From the NCBI RefSeq assembly GCF_003605405.2, contig NZ_QYTW02000001.1, forward strand, positions 380,367 through 444,366: a stretch of 64,000 bases of DNA, read 5' to 3'. The notes under the pieces were generated by a model. It saw only the letters and a program-made list of their open reading frames with translations, was not told where the DNA came from and ran no database searches. Positions 18,674 to 28,010 of this stretch are shown here, in pieces. The stretch comes from Siminovitchia terrae. Its GTDB lineage: Bacteria > Bacillota > Bacilli > Bacillales > Bacillaceae_C. The translations under genes and the position numbers were made by a program. The first letter of the stretch is position 1, and each line of letters starts with the position of its first letter.

Positions 18674-19495
18674 ATGAAAACAAGGAATGTAGTGTTGGGA
18701 TTAATCACAATTGTCATGCTGGCCATGTTGGGAGCGTGCGGAGGGAAGGACGCCGGTTCTAAAGAGGCTGTCGGAAAAGAAAGCACGATAGAAACAATCA
18801 AAGACAGGGATAAATTTGTAGTCGGCGTCAAATATGATACAAAACTATTCGGACTGCAAGACCCGTCAACCAATAAAGTTGAAGGCTTTGATATCGATAT
18901 TGCCAGGGAAATAGCAAAAAACATTCTAGGCGATGAAAACAAGGTGGAATTAGTGGAAGTCACTTCTAAAACAAGGATTCCAATGTTGAATAACGGAGAT
19001 ATCGACGCTATCATCGCGACCATGACCATTACAGAAGAAAGAAAGCAGGAAGTTGAATTTTCCGAAGTTTATTTCGAAGCAGGTCAGTCCTTGCTTGTCA
19101 AGAAAGACAGTGACATCAAAAAAGTCGATGATCTTAAAAAGGGTGATACCGTTTTGGCTGTAAAAGGCTCTACATCCGCAAAAAACATTCGGGAGAAATC
19201 ACCTGACACAACAGTACGTGAGTACGAAAACTATCAAGAAGCGTTCATGGCTTTAAAAGCGGGTCATGGCAATGCCCTGACAACGGATAACTCCATTTTG
19301 TATGGAATGGCTCAGCAAGATTCTAATTTTATCGTTTTGGAGGAAACATTTACGGACGAGCCTTACGGGATCGCCATTAAAAAAGGTGATACTGAATTCG
19401 TAGATGAAGTGAATAAGGTTTTGAACGAATTGCACGAATCTGGAAAATATGACGAAATCTATGAGAAGTGGATTGGAGAAAAACCGAAGAATTAA
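18674..19495 (+). CDS. glnH: glutamine-binding lipoprotein
   Basis: 273 residues from ATG 18674 (GAGGAGTAAGGAAA in front). Lipoprotein signal with lipobox MLGAC (Cys about residue 21). Family-3 solute-binding protein: DKFVVGVKYDTKLFGLQDPSTNKVEGFDIDIAREIA, RIPMLNNGDIDAIIATMTITEERK, YEIYEKW. Binds the amino acid outside the membrane and hands it to GlnM/GlnP. A hairpin follows the stop before glnM. Confidence 0.92.
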   Translation: MKTRNVVLGLITIVMLAMLGACGGKDAGSKEAVGKESTIETIKDRDKFVVGVKYDTKLFGLQDPSTNKVEGFDIDIAREIAKNILGDENKVELVEVTSKTRIPMLNNGDIDAIIATMTITEERKQEVEFSEVYFEAGQSLLVKKDSDIKKVDDLKKGDTVLAVKGSTSAKNIREKSPDTTVREYENYQEAFMALKAGHGNALTTDNSILYGMAQQDSNFIVLEETFTDEPYGIAIKKGDTEFVDEVNKVLNELHESGKYDEIYEKWIGEKPKN

Positions 19496-19501
19496 ACTTT
19501 T

Positions 19502-19529
19502 GGAAAAGGGGCTCCATGTCCCTTTTTCC
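19502..19529 (+). terminator. intra-operon hairpin between glnH and glnM
   Basis: GGAAAAGGG, loop GCTCCATGT, CCCTTTTTCC. There is no long T run after it, so it may be a leaky terminator or a 3' stabiliser that keeps the binding protein more abundant than the permeases. Confidence 0.5.
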
Positions 19530-19550
19530 CCTTGCTAAGGAGGTCTATGA

Positions 19551-20189
19551 ATGCTCAATTTTTCTATTCTAGCAGATTATTGGGACGTCTTTCTTGAAGG
19601 TTTCATGAACACGATTTTTGCCAGCCTAATTGCTCTTATCGGAAGTTTTTTGATTGGAGCAGTTATAGCAGTTTTTAGAATAGCCCCCATAAAGCCATTG
19701 AATTGGTTTGGGACAGCTTATGTTGAATTCATTCGAAATATCCCATTGATATTGATTGTTTTTTTATTTTTCTACGGTTTTAAATTGGGAGGGTTCACAG
19801 CCGGAACGCTCGGACTGACGATCTATACGGCTGCCTTTATTGCCGAAGCGATTCGTGCCGGGATCCTTTCTGTACCCAAAGGTCAATATGAAGCTGCCAG
19901 ATCCTCAGGGCTGACCTATATCCAGACAATGAGAATGATCATTTTGCCCCAAGCCGTAAAAGTCGTGATTCCTCCCCTTGGTAACCAGTTTATCAATCTA
20001 GTGAAGAACTCTTCCATACTGGGCGTTATTGCGGGACTAGACATCATGTATTATGCTGATTTAATTTCTTCTGAAACTTTCGTTGTATTCAGCGTTTATA
20101 TCATCGTTGCATTATTTTACCTAATTATCACCATACCTTTGAGTCTGACCGTCAGTTCGATCGAACGGCGATTGGTTAAAGGTTCGTAG
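19551..20189 (+). CDS. glnM: glutamine ABC transporter permease
   Basis: 212 residues, AAGGAGGTCT before ATG. Five membrane segments and the HisM-type EAA loop EAARSSGLTYIQTMRMIILPQAVKVVIPPLGNQFINLVKNSS. Pairs with GlnP as the channel of the amino acid importer; 11 nt before glnP. Confidence 0.92.
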   Translation: MLNFSILADYWDVFLEGFMNTIFASLIALIGSFLIGAVIAVFRIAPIKPLNWFGTAYVEFIRNIPLILIVFLFFYGFKLGGFTAGTLGLTIYTAAFIAEAIRAGILSVPKGQYEAARSSGLTYIQTMRMIILPQAVKVVIPPLGNQFINLVKNSSILGVIAGLDIMYYADLISSETFVVFSVYIIVALFYLIITIPLSLTVSSIERRLVKGS

Positions 20190-20200
20190 GAGGCTGTAAA

Positions 20201-20851
20201 ATGGACTTTATTGGTGCATATTCTCCTGGTAATCTTCAATTTTTATTATCAGGTCTGATGGTCACTTTGAAGGTTGCGGTGATCGCAAGTGTCCTGAGTT
20301 TTTTCATCGGTACATTGGTTGCGATTTTACGGTATGCAAAAATCCCAGTCATCTCCCAGGTATTGATGGTTGTGGTTGAAACGATCCGAAATCTTCCACT
20401 GTTATTGATTATTTTCTTCGCACGCTTCGCTTTGCCAGACGTGGGGATCAACTTGGATATTTTCACATCGGCTATCATCGCATTAACAGTGTTCGAATCC
20501 GCAATGTTCGCTGAGATCATTCGCAGCGGGTTAAATTCGATAGAAAAAGGACAGATTGAAGCAGCAAGATCATCGGGTTTAAATTATATACAGACCCTCC
20601 GGTATATCATTCTGCCTCAAGCCTTGAGAAGAATGGTGCCTCCGATGGTCAGCCAGTTTATCGCTTTGCTGAAGGACACCTCATTAGCCGTGGTTATTTC
20701 CCTTCCGGATCTGCTGCACAATGCTCAAATCATCAACGGTAGAAGTGTAGAATACGTGATTCCAACGTTCATCATCGTTGCTCTCATTTATTTTACAATC
20801 AATTACATTCTCTCGATTTTTGCGAAGCGTTTGGAGGCAAGACAAGCATAA
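20201..20851 (+). CDS. glnP: glutamine ABC transporter permease
   Basis: 216 residues, TAGGAGGCTGTAAA before ATG. HisM-type permease with EAA loop EAARSSGLNYIQTLRYIILPQALRRMVPPMVSQFIALLKDTSL. Last gene of glnQHMP, followed by a strong terminator. In B. subtilis glutamine signalling uses the GlnK-GlnL system, whose genes lie 3 kb further on here. Confidence 0.92.
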   Translation: MDFIGAYSPGNLQFLLSGLMVTLKVAVIASVLSFFIGTLVAILRYAKIPVISQVLMVVVETIRNLPLLLIIFFARFALPDVGINLDIFTSAIIALTVFESAMFAEIIRSGLNSIEKGQIEAARSSGLNYIQTLRYIILPQALRRMVPPMVSQFIALLKDTSLAVVISLPDLLHNAQIINGRSVEYVIPTFIIVALIYFTINYILSIFAKRLEARQA

Positions 20852-20861
20852 TAGAATTTTT

Positions 20862-20890
20862 AAGGGGCCTGATGTACAGTCCCCTTTTTT
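20862..20890. terminator. terminator after glnP
   Basis: AAGGGG and CCCCTT stem around CCTGATGTACAGT, followed by a T run. Shared by the converging vanY-like gene on the other strand. Confidence 0.8.
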
Positions 20891-20892
20891 CA

Positions 20893-21726
20893 TCATTCCC
20901 AGCTAGTAACAATGACGCCGTTCTTATTGTCACCTGATATCTCATACATGCTGCCAACTTGCACCTCAATGGAGGATTGATCGGTTAAGTCGTAGTATGA
21001 TATATCATATTCCTCCCCATCTATACGCACCAACAGGTTCTTTTTCTTTTTTAAATACTCCAGGTATTGTTCCAAAACAAAATTTTCTTGATGGATGATA
21101 GCGCTATGAGGCAAACCGACATATCGAAAGTGCCATGGCTCATATTGTATTCCTGTAATTCCGGACTTTTCCTTGGGATAGCGCAGAATAAAACCATATT
21201 TCCACGCGTTCTTTTCCAGCCACTTCCCTTCGGGCGCTTTTTCCATTTTCATTTTGGACGAACCGACATCCAAAGATAATCCTGCATTATGTTCGCTATA
21301 GCCCGCTGGCAATGCGTACTCTGCTCCCATTTTGAGATACAGCTCATTTTGTTCATCAAAAGCACGGAACCCACTGTTAATCATAAAATGATCAATACCA
21401 TCTTTCTTCGCTGCTTTCATCATTTTTGAAAACTCATTCGCCACCTGTTCGGATAATCTGATATCTGATTCCAATACTCCATATGCTTGTGTTAAAAAAG
21501 CATTTTCAGATAAATTGATGATATCAGTCATGATTCCAGATTCCTGTACGGGATAGTCCTGGTTGATCAATAATAGATACCCTGAATAAATTTGATCTTT
21601 TTCAATGGCTATGGTGGATCCATAAACTTTTTCATTCGGTTCCCTAATGTCGATTTCCGGTTCCGAATGTATGTATTTTGCTATGAATAAAGCTAAAATT
21701 AAAATGGCCAAGATCGCCCTTTTCAT
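20893..21726 (-). CDS. vanY: VanY-like D-alanyl-D-alanine carboxypeptidase
   Basis: 277 residues with an N-terminal membrane anchor. Peptidase M15B: INSGFRAFDEQNELY, zinc ligands in SEHNAGLSLDVG (S-E-H...D) and PWHFRYVG (His), which together are the VanY/DacY metal site. It removes the terminal D-Ala from peptidoglycan stem peptides. The C-terminal 60 residues are extra. Third gene after a VanR-type regulator and VanS-type kinase. This arrangement is widespread in Bacillus and does not imply vancomycin resistance: no vanH, vanA or vanX is present. Confidence 0.88.
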   Translation of the reverse strand: MKRAILAILILALFIAKYIHSEPEIDIREPNEKVYGSTIAIEKDQIYSGYLLLINQDYPVQESGIMTDIINLSENAFLTQAYGVLESDIRLSEQVANEFSKMMKAAKKDGIDHFMINSGFRAFDEQNELYLKMGAEYALPAGYSEHNAGLSLDVGSSKMKMEKAPEGKWLEKNAWKYGFILRYPKEKSGITGIQYEPWHFRYVGLPHSAIIHQENFVLEQYLEYLKKKKNLLVRIDGEEYDISYYDLTDQSSIEVQVGSMYEISGDNKNGVIVTSWE

Positions 21727-21798
21727 ATGATCGTCCCCCTACAATTCAATCATAGGAAAGAACATTTAAGAAAACGGAAAGATATTATTAAGTTTTTC

Positions 21799-22893
21799 TT
21801 AAGTTTTTAAGGGAAAGCGTACTGTGAATATTGTTTGAACTGGATCGCTCGCGGCGGTAATGGTGCCATGATGCTGTTCCACGATATTTTTGGCAATGAA
21901 TAAGCCAAGCCCTGTGCTGCCATGATCAACAGTTCTGGACTTATCCCCCGTATAAAAGACATCAAAAATATGGGCCAAGCTCTCAGAAGTGATATAATTT
22001 CCATAATTAACAACTTCCACGACTGCATCCCTTTCTTCAACATAACCCTTTATGTCAATAAATTCGCCGTCAGACCCGTAACGCACTGCGTTCGAAAGTA
22101 GATTTTCAAATACTCTGGCCAGCATTTCCCCATCCCCGACAATTTGTAATCCAGAGGCGATATCCATTCTGGCCGTCAATCGGCTCTTTTCAAATACCGG
22201 GTAAAACTCCTCGTTCAATTGTAAAAGTAATTCTCCAAGATCCAACAGTTCCTTTTCCATTTTTAATATCCCATAATTCAACCGTGAAACTTCGAACAGT
22301 TCATCAATGAGCTTTTCCAGCCGAACGGATTTCGTATGGGCTATTTTTAAATAGTGCTTGATTTGCTCTTCGTTTAGATCATTCTCCCTTAAAACCAAAT
22401 CCAAATAGCCTATTACGGATGTCAGCGGCGTACGCAGATCGTGGGCCAAATTGACAATCAACTGATCCTTGCTGCTCTCAGCAAAGTCTCCTCGCTCCAA
22501 TGATTCCTTCAGCTTTTCTCCCGCTCTGTTAATATCCTCAGCAATATCGCGAAATTCGTCATTCGTTCTGATATGTATACGAGTATTAAAGTCTCCGTGT
22601 GCAAGCTGATGAATTCCTGTGGAAATCTCCTTAAAAAAAGAATTATAAGACTTGGTCAAAAAAAAGAAAAACATGACAGCAAGCGGAATAAAAATGATGA
22701 GAAAAAAATTGATATCTCCTACATTGGCTATCAGACGGCGAATTTGTGCCAGGGGATCTTCTGCTTTCACCTCTGTTTTATAATAGACCTGAAGAATTTT
22801 ATAAAGTCCGTATGTGATCCCTCCAGCGGCACCCATGCTAATACATAGACGGAGGATCATTTGGGTTCTGAAGCTTCGAAGAATGTTACCCAT
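21799..22893 (-). CDS. VanS-like sensor histidine kinase
   Basis: 364 residues from ATG 22893, overlapping the regulator stop by 8 nt; the longer frame to 22947 would lie within the regulator. Two N-terminal membrane segments with a short external loop, HAMP-like linker (GIHQLAHGDFNTRIHI), H-box SKDQLIVNLAHDLRTPLTSVIGYLDL, N-box RVFENLLSNAVRYG, and G-boxes DVFYTGDKSRT and GSTGLGLFIAKNIVEQHHG. Likely phosphorylates the adjacent regulator in response to a cell-wall signal. Confidence 0.88.
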   Translation of the reverse strand: MGNILRSFRTQMILRLCISMGAAGGITYGLYKILQVYYKTEVKAEDPLAQIRRLIANVGDINFFLIIFIPLAVMFFFFLTKSYNSFFKEISTGIHQLAHGDFNTRIHIRTNDEFRDIAEDINRAGEKLKESLERGDFAESSKDQLIVNLAHDLRTPLTSVIGYLDLVLRENDLNEEQIKHYLKIAHTKSVRLEKLIDELFEVSRLNYGILKMEKELLDLGELLLQLNEEFYPVFEKSRLTARMDIASGLQIVGDGEMLARVFENLLSNAVRYGSDGEFIDIKGYVEERDAVVEVVNYGNYITSESLAHIFDVFYTGDKSRTVDHGSTGLGLFIAKNIVEQHHGTITAASDPVQTIFTVRFPLKT

Positions 22894-23569
22894 TGAACTT
22901 ATACCCAATTCCCCAAACAGTTTTGATGAACTGGTTTTTATTTTCATCTTCTTTCAATTTCTTTCTCAACCCCCGAATATGTACCATGACCGTATTGCTA
23001 CTGCCAAAATAGGCTTCTCCCCATACATTTCGAAAAATATTTTCCGTGCTAAACACCTTATTCGGATAGCTTGCCAAAAGATGAAGAATGTCGAATTCCT
23101 TGGGCGTTAATTCAATCGGTTCACCGTACAACTTGACTGTCCGCTCATCAGAATTCAACATCAATCCTCCGGAAATGATTTCATTTTTTCCTAAGGAATG
23201 ATCTAGCAGTTTCGAACGCCGAAGCTGGGCATTCACCCGCGCTACAAGCTCCATTGGATTGAACGGCTTCACCATGTAATCATCTGCCCCCATGACAAGA
23301 CCGGTTATTTTGTCCAAATCCGATGCCTTAGCGCTTAAAAAAATCACTGGAAGATGATGTTGCTCCCTGATTTTCTGTACAACCTCATATCCATCCATCT
23401 CGGGCATCATGATATCCAATATGGCCAAGTCGATATGCTGGGATTGTATGGCCTTTAGTGCTTCTATTCCGTTAAAAACTGTAATGGCTTGATATCCTTC
23501 CTTTTCTATATGTAAGGTTACCAAGTCCGCAATGGCCTTATCATCATCAGCCACTAAAATCTTAGTCAC
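22886..23569 (-). CDS. VanR-like OmpR-family response regulator
   Basis: 227 residues. Receiver with the acidic pocket DDD, phospho-acceptor Asp in LAILDIMMPEMDG, and K in MVKPFNP; C-terminal winged helix (LTPKEFDILHLLASYPNKVFSTENIFRNVWG, VMVHIRGLRKKL, VWGIGYKF). First gene of the regulator-kinase-carboxypeptidase operon. Repeat copy R2 sits about 20 nt upstream of its start, where the promoter is expected. Confidence 0.9.
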   Translation of the reverse strand: MTKILVADDDKAIADLVTLHIEKEGYQAITVFNGIEALKAIQSQHIDLAILDIMMPEMDGYEVVQKIREQHHLPVIFLSAKASDLDKITGLVMGADDYMVKPFNPMELVARVNAQLRRSKLLDHSLGKNEIISGGLMLNSDERTVKLYGEPIELTPKEFDILHLLASYPNKVFSTENIFRNVWGEAYFGSSNTVMVHIRGLRKKLKEDENKNQFIKTVWGIGYKFNG

Positions 23570-23592
23570 TTGCCTGTCACCACCCTAAAATA

Positions 23593-23773
23593 TCAAATGC
23601 GCCTTGGCGTATTTGCGCCCGGATTTTATCGAGCTCCGCTCGATAAAATCTGTGGCATCCGCCGAAGGCTTTGACTTTATTCAGCCGGAGTTTGAACCCC
23701 TACTGAATAGAATACCAATATGCTTCATCTCACCACTTACAGAAGTGAGAGATTTCTGCTGAATGAAGTTAAA
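23593..23773 (+). repeat. 190-bp structured intergenic repeat, copy R2
   Basis: Nearly full length; it lacks the AATTTCCTCTGA stretch between the CGAGC hairpin and AATCTGTGG. Right end GTTAAA faces the 3' end of glnL (77 nt); left end lies just upstream of the VanR-like gene. Confidence 0.9.
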
Positions 23774-23849
23774 CTATCTTTCCCCATATTAGCACATGTA
23801 TTTTTTTATATTCATTTATAAAACAGAAGTGAACTGCACGGATGGCATT

Positions 23850-24761
23850 TCACTTCTGTTTTAATTTTTCCAATGTTTCTATGTATAACACTTGCAGAAA
23901 CTTCTTTACATTCACCTTTACCCTGCTCTGGCTCCCTTCCCTTTCGAGTTCGCTCATTTTCATACGCACGTCCTGAAAATCAAATAGTAAAGGGGCATAA
24001 TGTTCGAATTTCGGGTTGGAATAGTCGATCAATCCCAGCGACGCTAGGTTTGTCAGTGCAGCAAGGACCGCCCGGCGAAGACGCTGCTCTATCGCTTTGA
24101 TCTCCCTGTTCAATTCCAGCTTATTCATAGCAGGATTATTTTTTACTGCTATCATTCCATATAAATCTTTCAGCGATGGAAAATCGGCAATGGACATTTC
24201 TTGTTCCATTAAAATTTCTACAGCTATGGCCATATCCTTACTGCCAGCTTCACCCAACAAACCGATATCCATCAAAATATATTGGACGATGTCCCTCACA
24301 GTTTGAACCTCTTTCACCGGTGCCGAAGATAGCGGGCTTAACCGTTCCAATCCGGCCAAAGACCGCTTGATTTCGTCAACAGACCGATTCAACTTTAACT
24401 GGTCTTTCACATTTTTCAGCACAGCTTCGACCTCAACATTATTGATCGGCTTATGGATAAAAAACTCCACGCCTGTTTTGTAGGCCTCCCCCACCATCTC
24501 TTTATTGTCAATTTGCGATATCATCACAAACTTACCTTGAAACTCCCGATTTGTTAGCTCGGCAATCATACCCAGTCCATCTATTTCAGGCATCAACAGG
24601 TCGATGAGCACCACATCGGGCTGAGTTGTCAGCACCGACTCGATCCCGTATTGGCCCCCGGCGTTGCTTTCGACCACCTTGCCAAGTGCGCTATCTTCGA
24701 TAATGTTTTCAAGCATTCTTCGGCAAACAGGATCGTCATCAATAATACAATAAGAGAGCAT
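23850..24761 (-). CDS. glnL: two-component response regulator GlnL (YcbB-like)
   Basis: 303 residues. Receiver domain with DDD pocket and phospho-Asp in DVVLIDLLMPEIDG, followed by a long alpha-helical output part (VRDIVQYILMDIGLLGEAGSKDM, REIKAIEQRLRRAVLAALTNLASLGLIDY, VKKFLQVLYIETLEKL) characteristic of the GlnL/YcbB family. In B. subtilis GlnL activates the glutamine-utilisation genes glsA-glnT. It follows glnK by 5 nt. Those targets are not in this window; glnQHMP is near but its control by GlnL is not shown. Confidence 0.87.
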   Translation of the reverse strand: MLSYCIIDDDPVCRRMLENIIEDSALGKVVESNAGGQYGIESVLTTQPDVVLIDLLMPEIDGLGMIAELTNREFQGKFVMISQIDNKEMVGEAYKTGVEFFIHKPINNVEVEAVLKNVKDQLKLNRSVDEIKRSLAGLERLSPLSSAPVKEVQTVRDIVQYILMDIGLLGEAGSKDMAIAVEILMEQEMSIADFPSLKDLYGMIAVKNNPAMNKLELNREIKAIEQRLRRAVLAALTNLASLGLIDYSNPKFEHYAPLLFDFQDVRMKMSELEREGSQSRVKVNVKKFLQVLYIETLEKLKQK

Positions 24762-24766
24762 GATAT

Positions 24767-26035
24767 CTATTCCCCACTTTTTAGTTTATCTGTTATATAA
24801 GACATGGAAACTTTCGTTCCTGTCGTATCCGATTCAACATCTATCGATCCATCCAAAATCTCAACGATATCCTTTACATGTGAAAGACCTATCCCCGTTG
24901 AAGCAATCCCTTTGTCACTAAATTTCGACGTATAGCCTGCCTCGAAGATATATGGAAGGTCCCTCTCCTTTATCCCTTCTCCAGTATCTTCAACAACCAA
25001 ATGCGTATATCCTTTTTCCTCCCAGACTTCAATCCTGATCCGGCCTTGTCCTTCAATAGCCTCTACTGCATTAGCAACAAGATTATTCAAGACAGTCAAC
25101 AGAGGTAAATATTGTATTGTTGAATAATTGACCGTCTGTTCTTTAAAAATTTTGATGTCTTTTCCAAGCCAATTACTGTACTGCTCATTCCCACGGACAA
25201 CAAAATTCAAAATTTCAGTCAACTGCATTTGAGTGATCGACTCTTGATCATACAGCTTCGCCAATCCTGCCATGACACGCTGTGCATCTTTTTTCACTTC
25301 GTGTATTTTTTCGGCGATACTTAATGATTGTTGGCTGTAAGCGCTTAGATTATTCTCCTTTAATTGACGGTACAGATCGTAGCTTGAGGCTGTGACCCGT
25401 TCAATCATATCCATCATTTTACTTAAATAAAAACTTTCACTGTAAAGGTTCGAGCCCACATTCAGCATTTGCTCAAGACGCTTTTCCTGCTCCTTATGAA
25501 GAGCATTCATCTGGTTTAAAATAACGGTGGCATATAAGCCGACAACGAAAAATACCCTGACAACTGCAATAATCACTAAAGAAAACCAGTCCATTGCTGA
25601 AATCGGCGTCACATCTATAATCAAACTTCGAATTGAAAGTTCTACAATATTGGAACCTACATCTATCAGCACGCCAAATGCTGCCAAATAAAATAGATTG
25701 GATTGAAACTGCCTTTCTTTAATGAGGTTCATTCCAAACGCAAAGGCGCAATAATAAAACATTGCAGGAAGATGCGTCATAAATATATCAATGATATAAG
25801 CCGGCTGCGTTAGGAAAACAGGGCCTGTTAACGTTCGAAATATCACGACAACTATTCCGGTTATTATACCTGTGCGGATAAATGGCACCTGTTTCATTAA
25901 AAGCAACAGAAGAAAAAATGTACTGCTCCCCAAACCAAAGCGGAATTCCCAAACAAATGGCGCCACCCTGAGCTCGCCGGACAGGGCTGTGGCAAAAGCA
26001 ATGAAAAGAATCTGGAAGCCGATCCGTTCCCGCAT
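24767..26035 (-). CDS. glnK: sensor histidine kinase GlnK (YcbA-like)
   Basis: 422 residues from ATG 26035 (GGAGG, 7 nt). Six to seven N-terminal membrane segments, then a helical dimerisation region and an HATPase domain (LPLLTVLNNLVANAVEAIEGQG, VEDTGEGIKERDLPYIFEAGYTSKF, STGIGLSHVKDIVEILDG). It lacks a canonical H-box of the HPK1 type, as usual for the YcbA group. Partner of GlnL, sensing glutamine. Confidence 0.87.
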   Translation of the reverse strand: MRERIGFQILFIAFATALSGELRVAPFVWEFRFGLGSSTFFLLLLLMKQVPFIRTGIITGIVVVIFRTLTGPVFLTQPAYIIDIFMTHLPAMFYYCAFAFGMNLIKERQFQSNLFYLAAFGVLIDVGSNIVELSIRSLIIDVTPISAMDWFSLVIIAVVRVFFVVGLYATVILNQMNALHKEQEKRLEQMLNVGSNLYSESFYLSKMMDMIERVTASSYDLYRQLKENNLSAYSQQSLSIAEKIHEVKKDAQRVMAGLAKLYDQESITQMQLTEILNFVVRGNEQYSNWLGKDIKIFKEQTVNYSTIQYLPLLTVLNNLVANAVEAIEGQGRIRIEVWEEKGYTHLVVEDTGEGIKERDLPYIFEAGYTSKFSDKGIASTGIGLSHVKDIVEILDGSIDVESDTTGTKVSMSYITDKLKSGE

Positions 26036-26152
26036 GTCCAATCCTCCATAATTACATCCTACAAAAATTATATACTAGGAAGATAATGGGGACTAGTGGG
26101 AAAAACCGCGTTACAAAAGCATTGTAATCGCACTCCTTTATTTTCGACTAAT

Positions 26153-26190
26153 AAAAAAACTCCCGCTGAGTATCGCAGCAAGAGTTTTTG
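26153..26190 (-). terminator. terminator of the methyltransferase gene
   Basis: On the minus strand AAAAACTC...GAGTTTTTTT with an inner TGCTGCGATACTCAGCG arm. Just after the stop at 26202. Confidence 0.7.
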
Positions 26191-26201
26191 GCAGAATGAT
26201 A

Positions 26202-26921
26202 TCACACACTGCATCTAAATATACCACAGCCCAAAATATCCTTATAAAGGATGGATAAATGATGATGTTTCTCAAAAATTTTATAAAACGAGGGATCAAT
26301 TTGCTTCGAAAGAGAATAATCATTGGAAACGTCCACTTTATGAATATCAGGGCGAAGCTCAACCTTTTCCACTTCGATTTGTTCAAAGCCGGCCTTTTCA
26401 AAATTGGTACGCCACTCTTGCTCATTAAGCAACTGTTTTACTCCATAAAAGTCCAATATTTCCTTCATTTGCTTTTCAGAAACATCTGTTTCCCGCATCA
26501 TTTCAATAGCCAATAAAACGCCATCTGGCTTCAATACCCGTTTATATTCGGGGACCGATTTTGAAACATCTGTAAATGCTGTAACAGATTCAGATAATAT
26601 AAAATCAAATGTATCATTCCCAAAAGGAAGATTTTCAGCGGTGCCATACTGAGTTTCAATTTGAAGATTCATCGAATGGAATCGTTTTTTTGCCTTCTCT
26701 AACATTATTTTATTATAATCTAAAGCTGTTACATGACATTGATACTGTTTTGAAATAAATGCTGATGTTTGTCCTGTTCCGCAGCCGACATCGAGCACTT
26801 TCGTGGATGCATCCATTTTTTCCCTTGACAAAATCCTTCTTGTAAGATTAAGCCCTCCGGGATGGGCACCTCCAACCCCGAATAAGGCCAAGCAATTCAA
26901 ATATGTGCTTTCCACATGCAT
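26202..26921 (-). CDS. class I SAM-dependent methyltransferase
   Basis: 239 residues, AAAGGCGGTA before ATG. Motif I VLDVGCGTGQTSAF, acidic loop VTALDYNKIMLEKAK, motif III region NLPFGNDTFDFILSESVTAF, then YKRVLKPDGVLLAIEMM. Methyltransf_11 fold; the substrate is unknown. A broken copy of the 5' end of a paralogue, with its promoter, lies 0.9 kb away beside repeat copy R3. Confidence 0.85.
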   Translation of the reverse strand: MHVESTYLNCLALFGVGGAHPGGLNLTRRILSREKMDASTKVLDVGCGTGQTSAFISKQYQCHVTALDYNKIMLEKAKKRFHSMNLQIETQYGTAENLPFGNDTFDFILSESVTAFTDVSKSVPEYKRVLKPDGVLLAIEMMRETDVSEKQMKEILDFYGVKQLLNEQEWRTNFEKAGFEQIEVEKVELRPDIHKVDVSNDYSLSKQIDPSFYKIFEKHHHLSILYKDILGCGIFRCSV

Positions 26922-27030
26922 TACCGCCTTTTGTTTGAAGTCTCCTATATGGTATTCAAAAAATCGGCAAATGCCCCAAAAGAAAATGGGGAAAGTTCGA
27001 ATTAGCGACTAAGGAACTTATTTCTCATGC

Positions 27031-27062
27031 AACTCCCGCTTTCGCTTGTGCAATGGGAGTTT
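27031..27062. terminator. terminator of the acetyltransferase gene
   Basis: ACTCCC...GGGAGT stem with a second inner GCTTTCGCTTGTGC arm, just beyond the stop at 27069 on the minus strand. Confidence 0.65.
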
Positions 27063-27068
27063 GTATCA

Positions 27069-27518
27069 TTAAGAGTAGCTGCCAAGCTGTTTCTCCATCA
27101 ACGTGACTTTTTCTTGAAAACCAAGTTTTTGATAAAGATGTTTTGCTTGGTTCCCTTCAAATACATTTAACTGCACCCTTTTAAATCCCTCTTCTTCAAG
27201 ATGCTTAAAGGCTTCATTGCATAGCTTTTCTGCTATACCCCGCTTACGATATTGAGGAAGAACATAAATTTCCGGAATAACCCCAACAATTTCATCTGTG
27301 TGATAGTCAACAGTTTCACCGACACCAATCCAGCCCTGAACTTCGTTATTTTCAATATAAACGAGGTAGAATCCCCCTCCATCCAAAAATGGAGACACCA
27401 TTTCACTGGCTTTTTCTTTCTTCGGTTTCACATGCCCCATTGTTGCTTCTTTTAATACTTGCAGAGAAAAATCCAATATCTTTTGGGTCTCGCGGTGGGT
27501 AGATTTTCTAACGGTCAT
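27069..27518 (-). CDS. GNAT family N-acetyltransferase
   Basis: 149 residues. GNAT fold with beta-4 GVIPEIYVLPQYRKRGIAEKLCNEAFKHL (acetyl-CoA pyrophosphate loop Q-Y-R-K-R-G-I-A) and RVQLNVFEGNQAKHLYQKLGFQE. Acetylates an unknown amine. Monocistronic; the upstream region borders repeat R3. Confidence 0.85.
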   Translation of the reverse strand: MTVRKSTHRETQKILDFSLQVLKEATMGHVKPKKEKASEMVSPFLDGGGFYLVYIENNEVQGWIGVGETVDYHTDEIVGVIPEIYVLPQYRKRGIAEKLCNEAFKHLEEEGFKRVQLNVFEGNQAKHLYQKLGFQEKVTLMEKQLGSYS

Positions 27519-27573
27519 CCACTATTTCATCTCCATTCTTTCACGGTTTCCCCTTTGGTTTAAGCAGTGAATG

Positions 27574-27767
27574 TCAAATGAGCCTTGGCGTATTTGCGCC
27601 CAGATTTTATCGAGCTCCGCACGATAAATTTCCTCTGAAAATCTGTGACATCTGCCGGAGGCTTTAACTTTATTCAGCCGGGGTTTGAACCCCTACTGAA
27701 TGGAATACCAATAGGCATTCATCCCACCATTTACAGAAGTGGGAGACTTCTGCTGAATAAAGTTAAA
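27574..27767 (+). repeat. 190-bp structured intergenic repeat, copy R3
   Basis: Full length with point changes (CAAATGAGCC, GCACGATAAA, CCCACCATTT). Its right end GTTAAAC abuts the broken end of a methyltransferase gene fragment. Confidence 0.9.
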
Positions 27768-27890
27768 CATTCGTCATCCTGGCCCAAATGCCAAACAATC
27801 AAGATAGGTGCTTTTCATTTTCAGTCCTGCTTTTTGTTGTAATACTTCATTACAGCCTATTTGAAATCTGTTATATGGTATTCAAAAGGG
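27768..27890 (-). pseudogene. 5' fragment of a methyltransferase paralogue with its upstream region
   Basis: Minus strand, ATG at 27818: reads M-K-STYLDCLA-FGPG then stop, against MHVESTYLNCLALFGVGG at the start of the intact gene at 26921. Homology continues upstream of the ATG (CTTTTTGTTG..., TATATGGTATTCAAAA) to about 27890, matching the promoter side of the intact copy. Only about 15 codons survive; the break coincides with the right end of repeat R3. Confidence 0.7.
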
Positions 27891-28010
27891 AGGTTTATGG
27901 GAAGTCACCAAATTATTTAATCCGGCTTTATTGGTGAAAATTTTTTTCGCAACTCATATTTAATAAATGCATACTGTATGTTAAATGGTGAGTTAATAAG
28001 GGTGGTTGAC

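Noticed and set aside
20893-23569. Vancomycin resistance cluster
   Set aside because: VanR, VanS and VanY-like genes are present, but vanH, a D-Ala-D-Lac ligase and vanX are not; this is a common Bacillus cell-wall operon.
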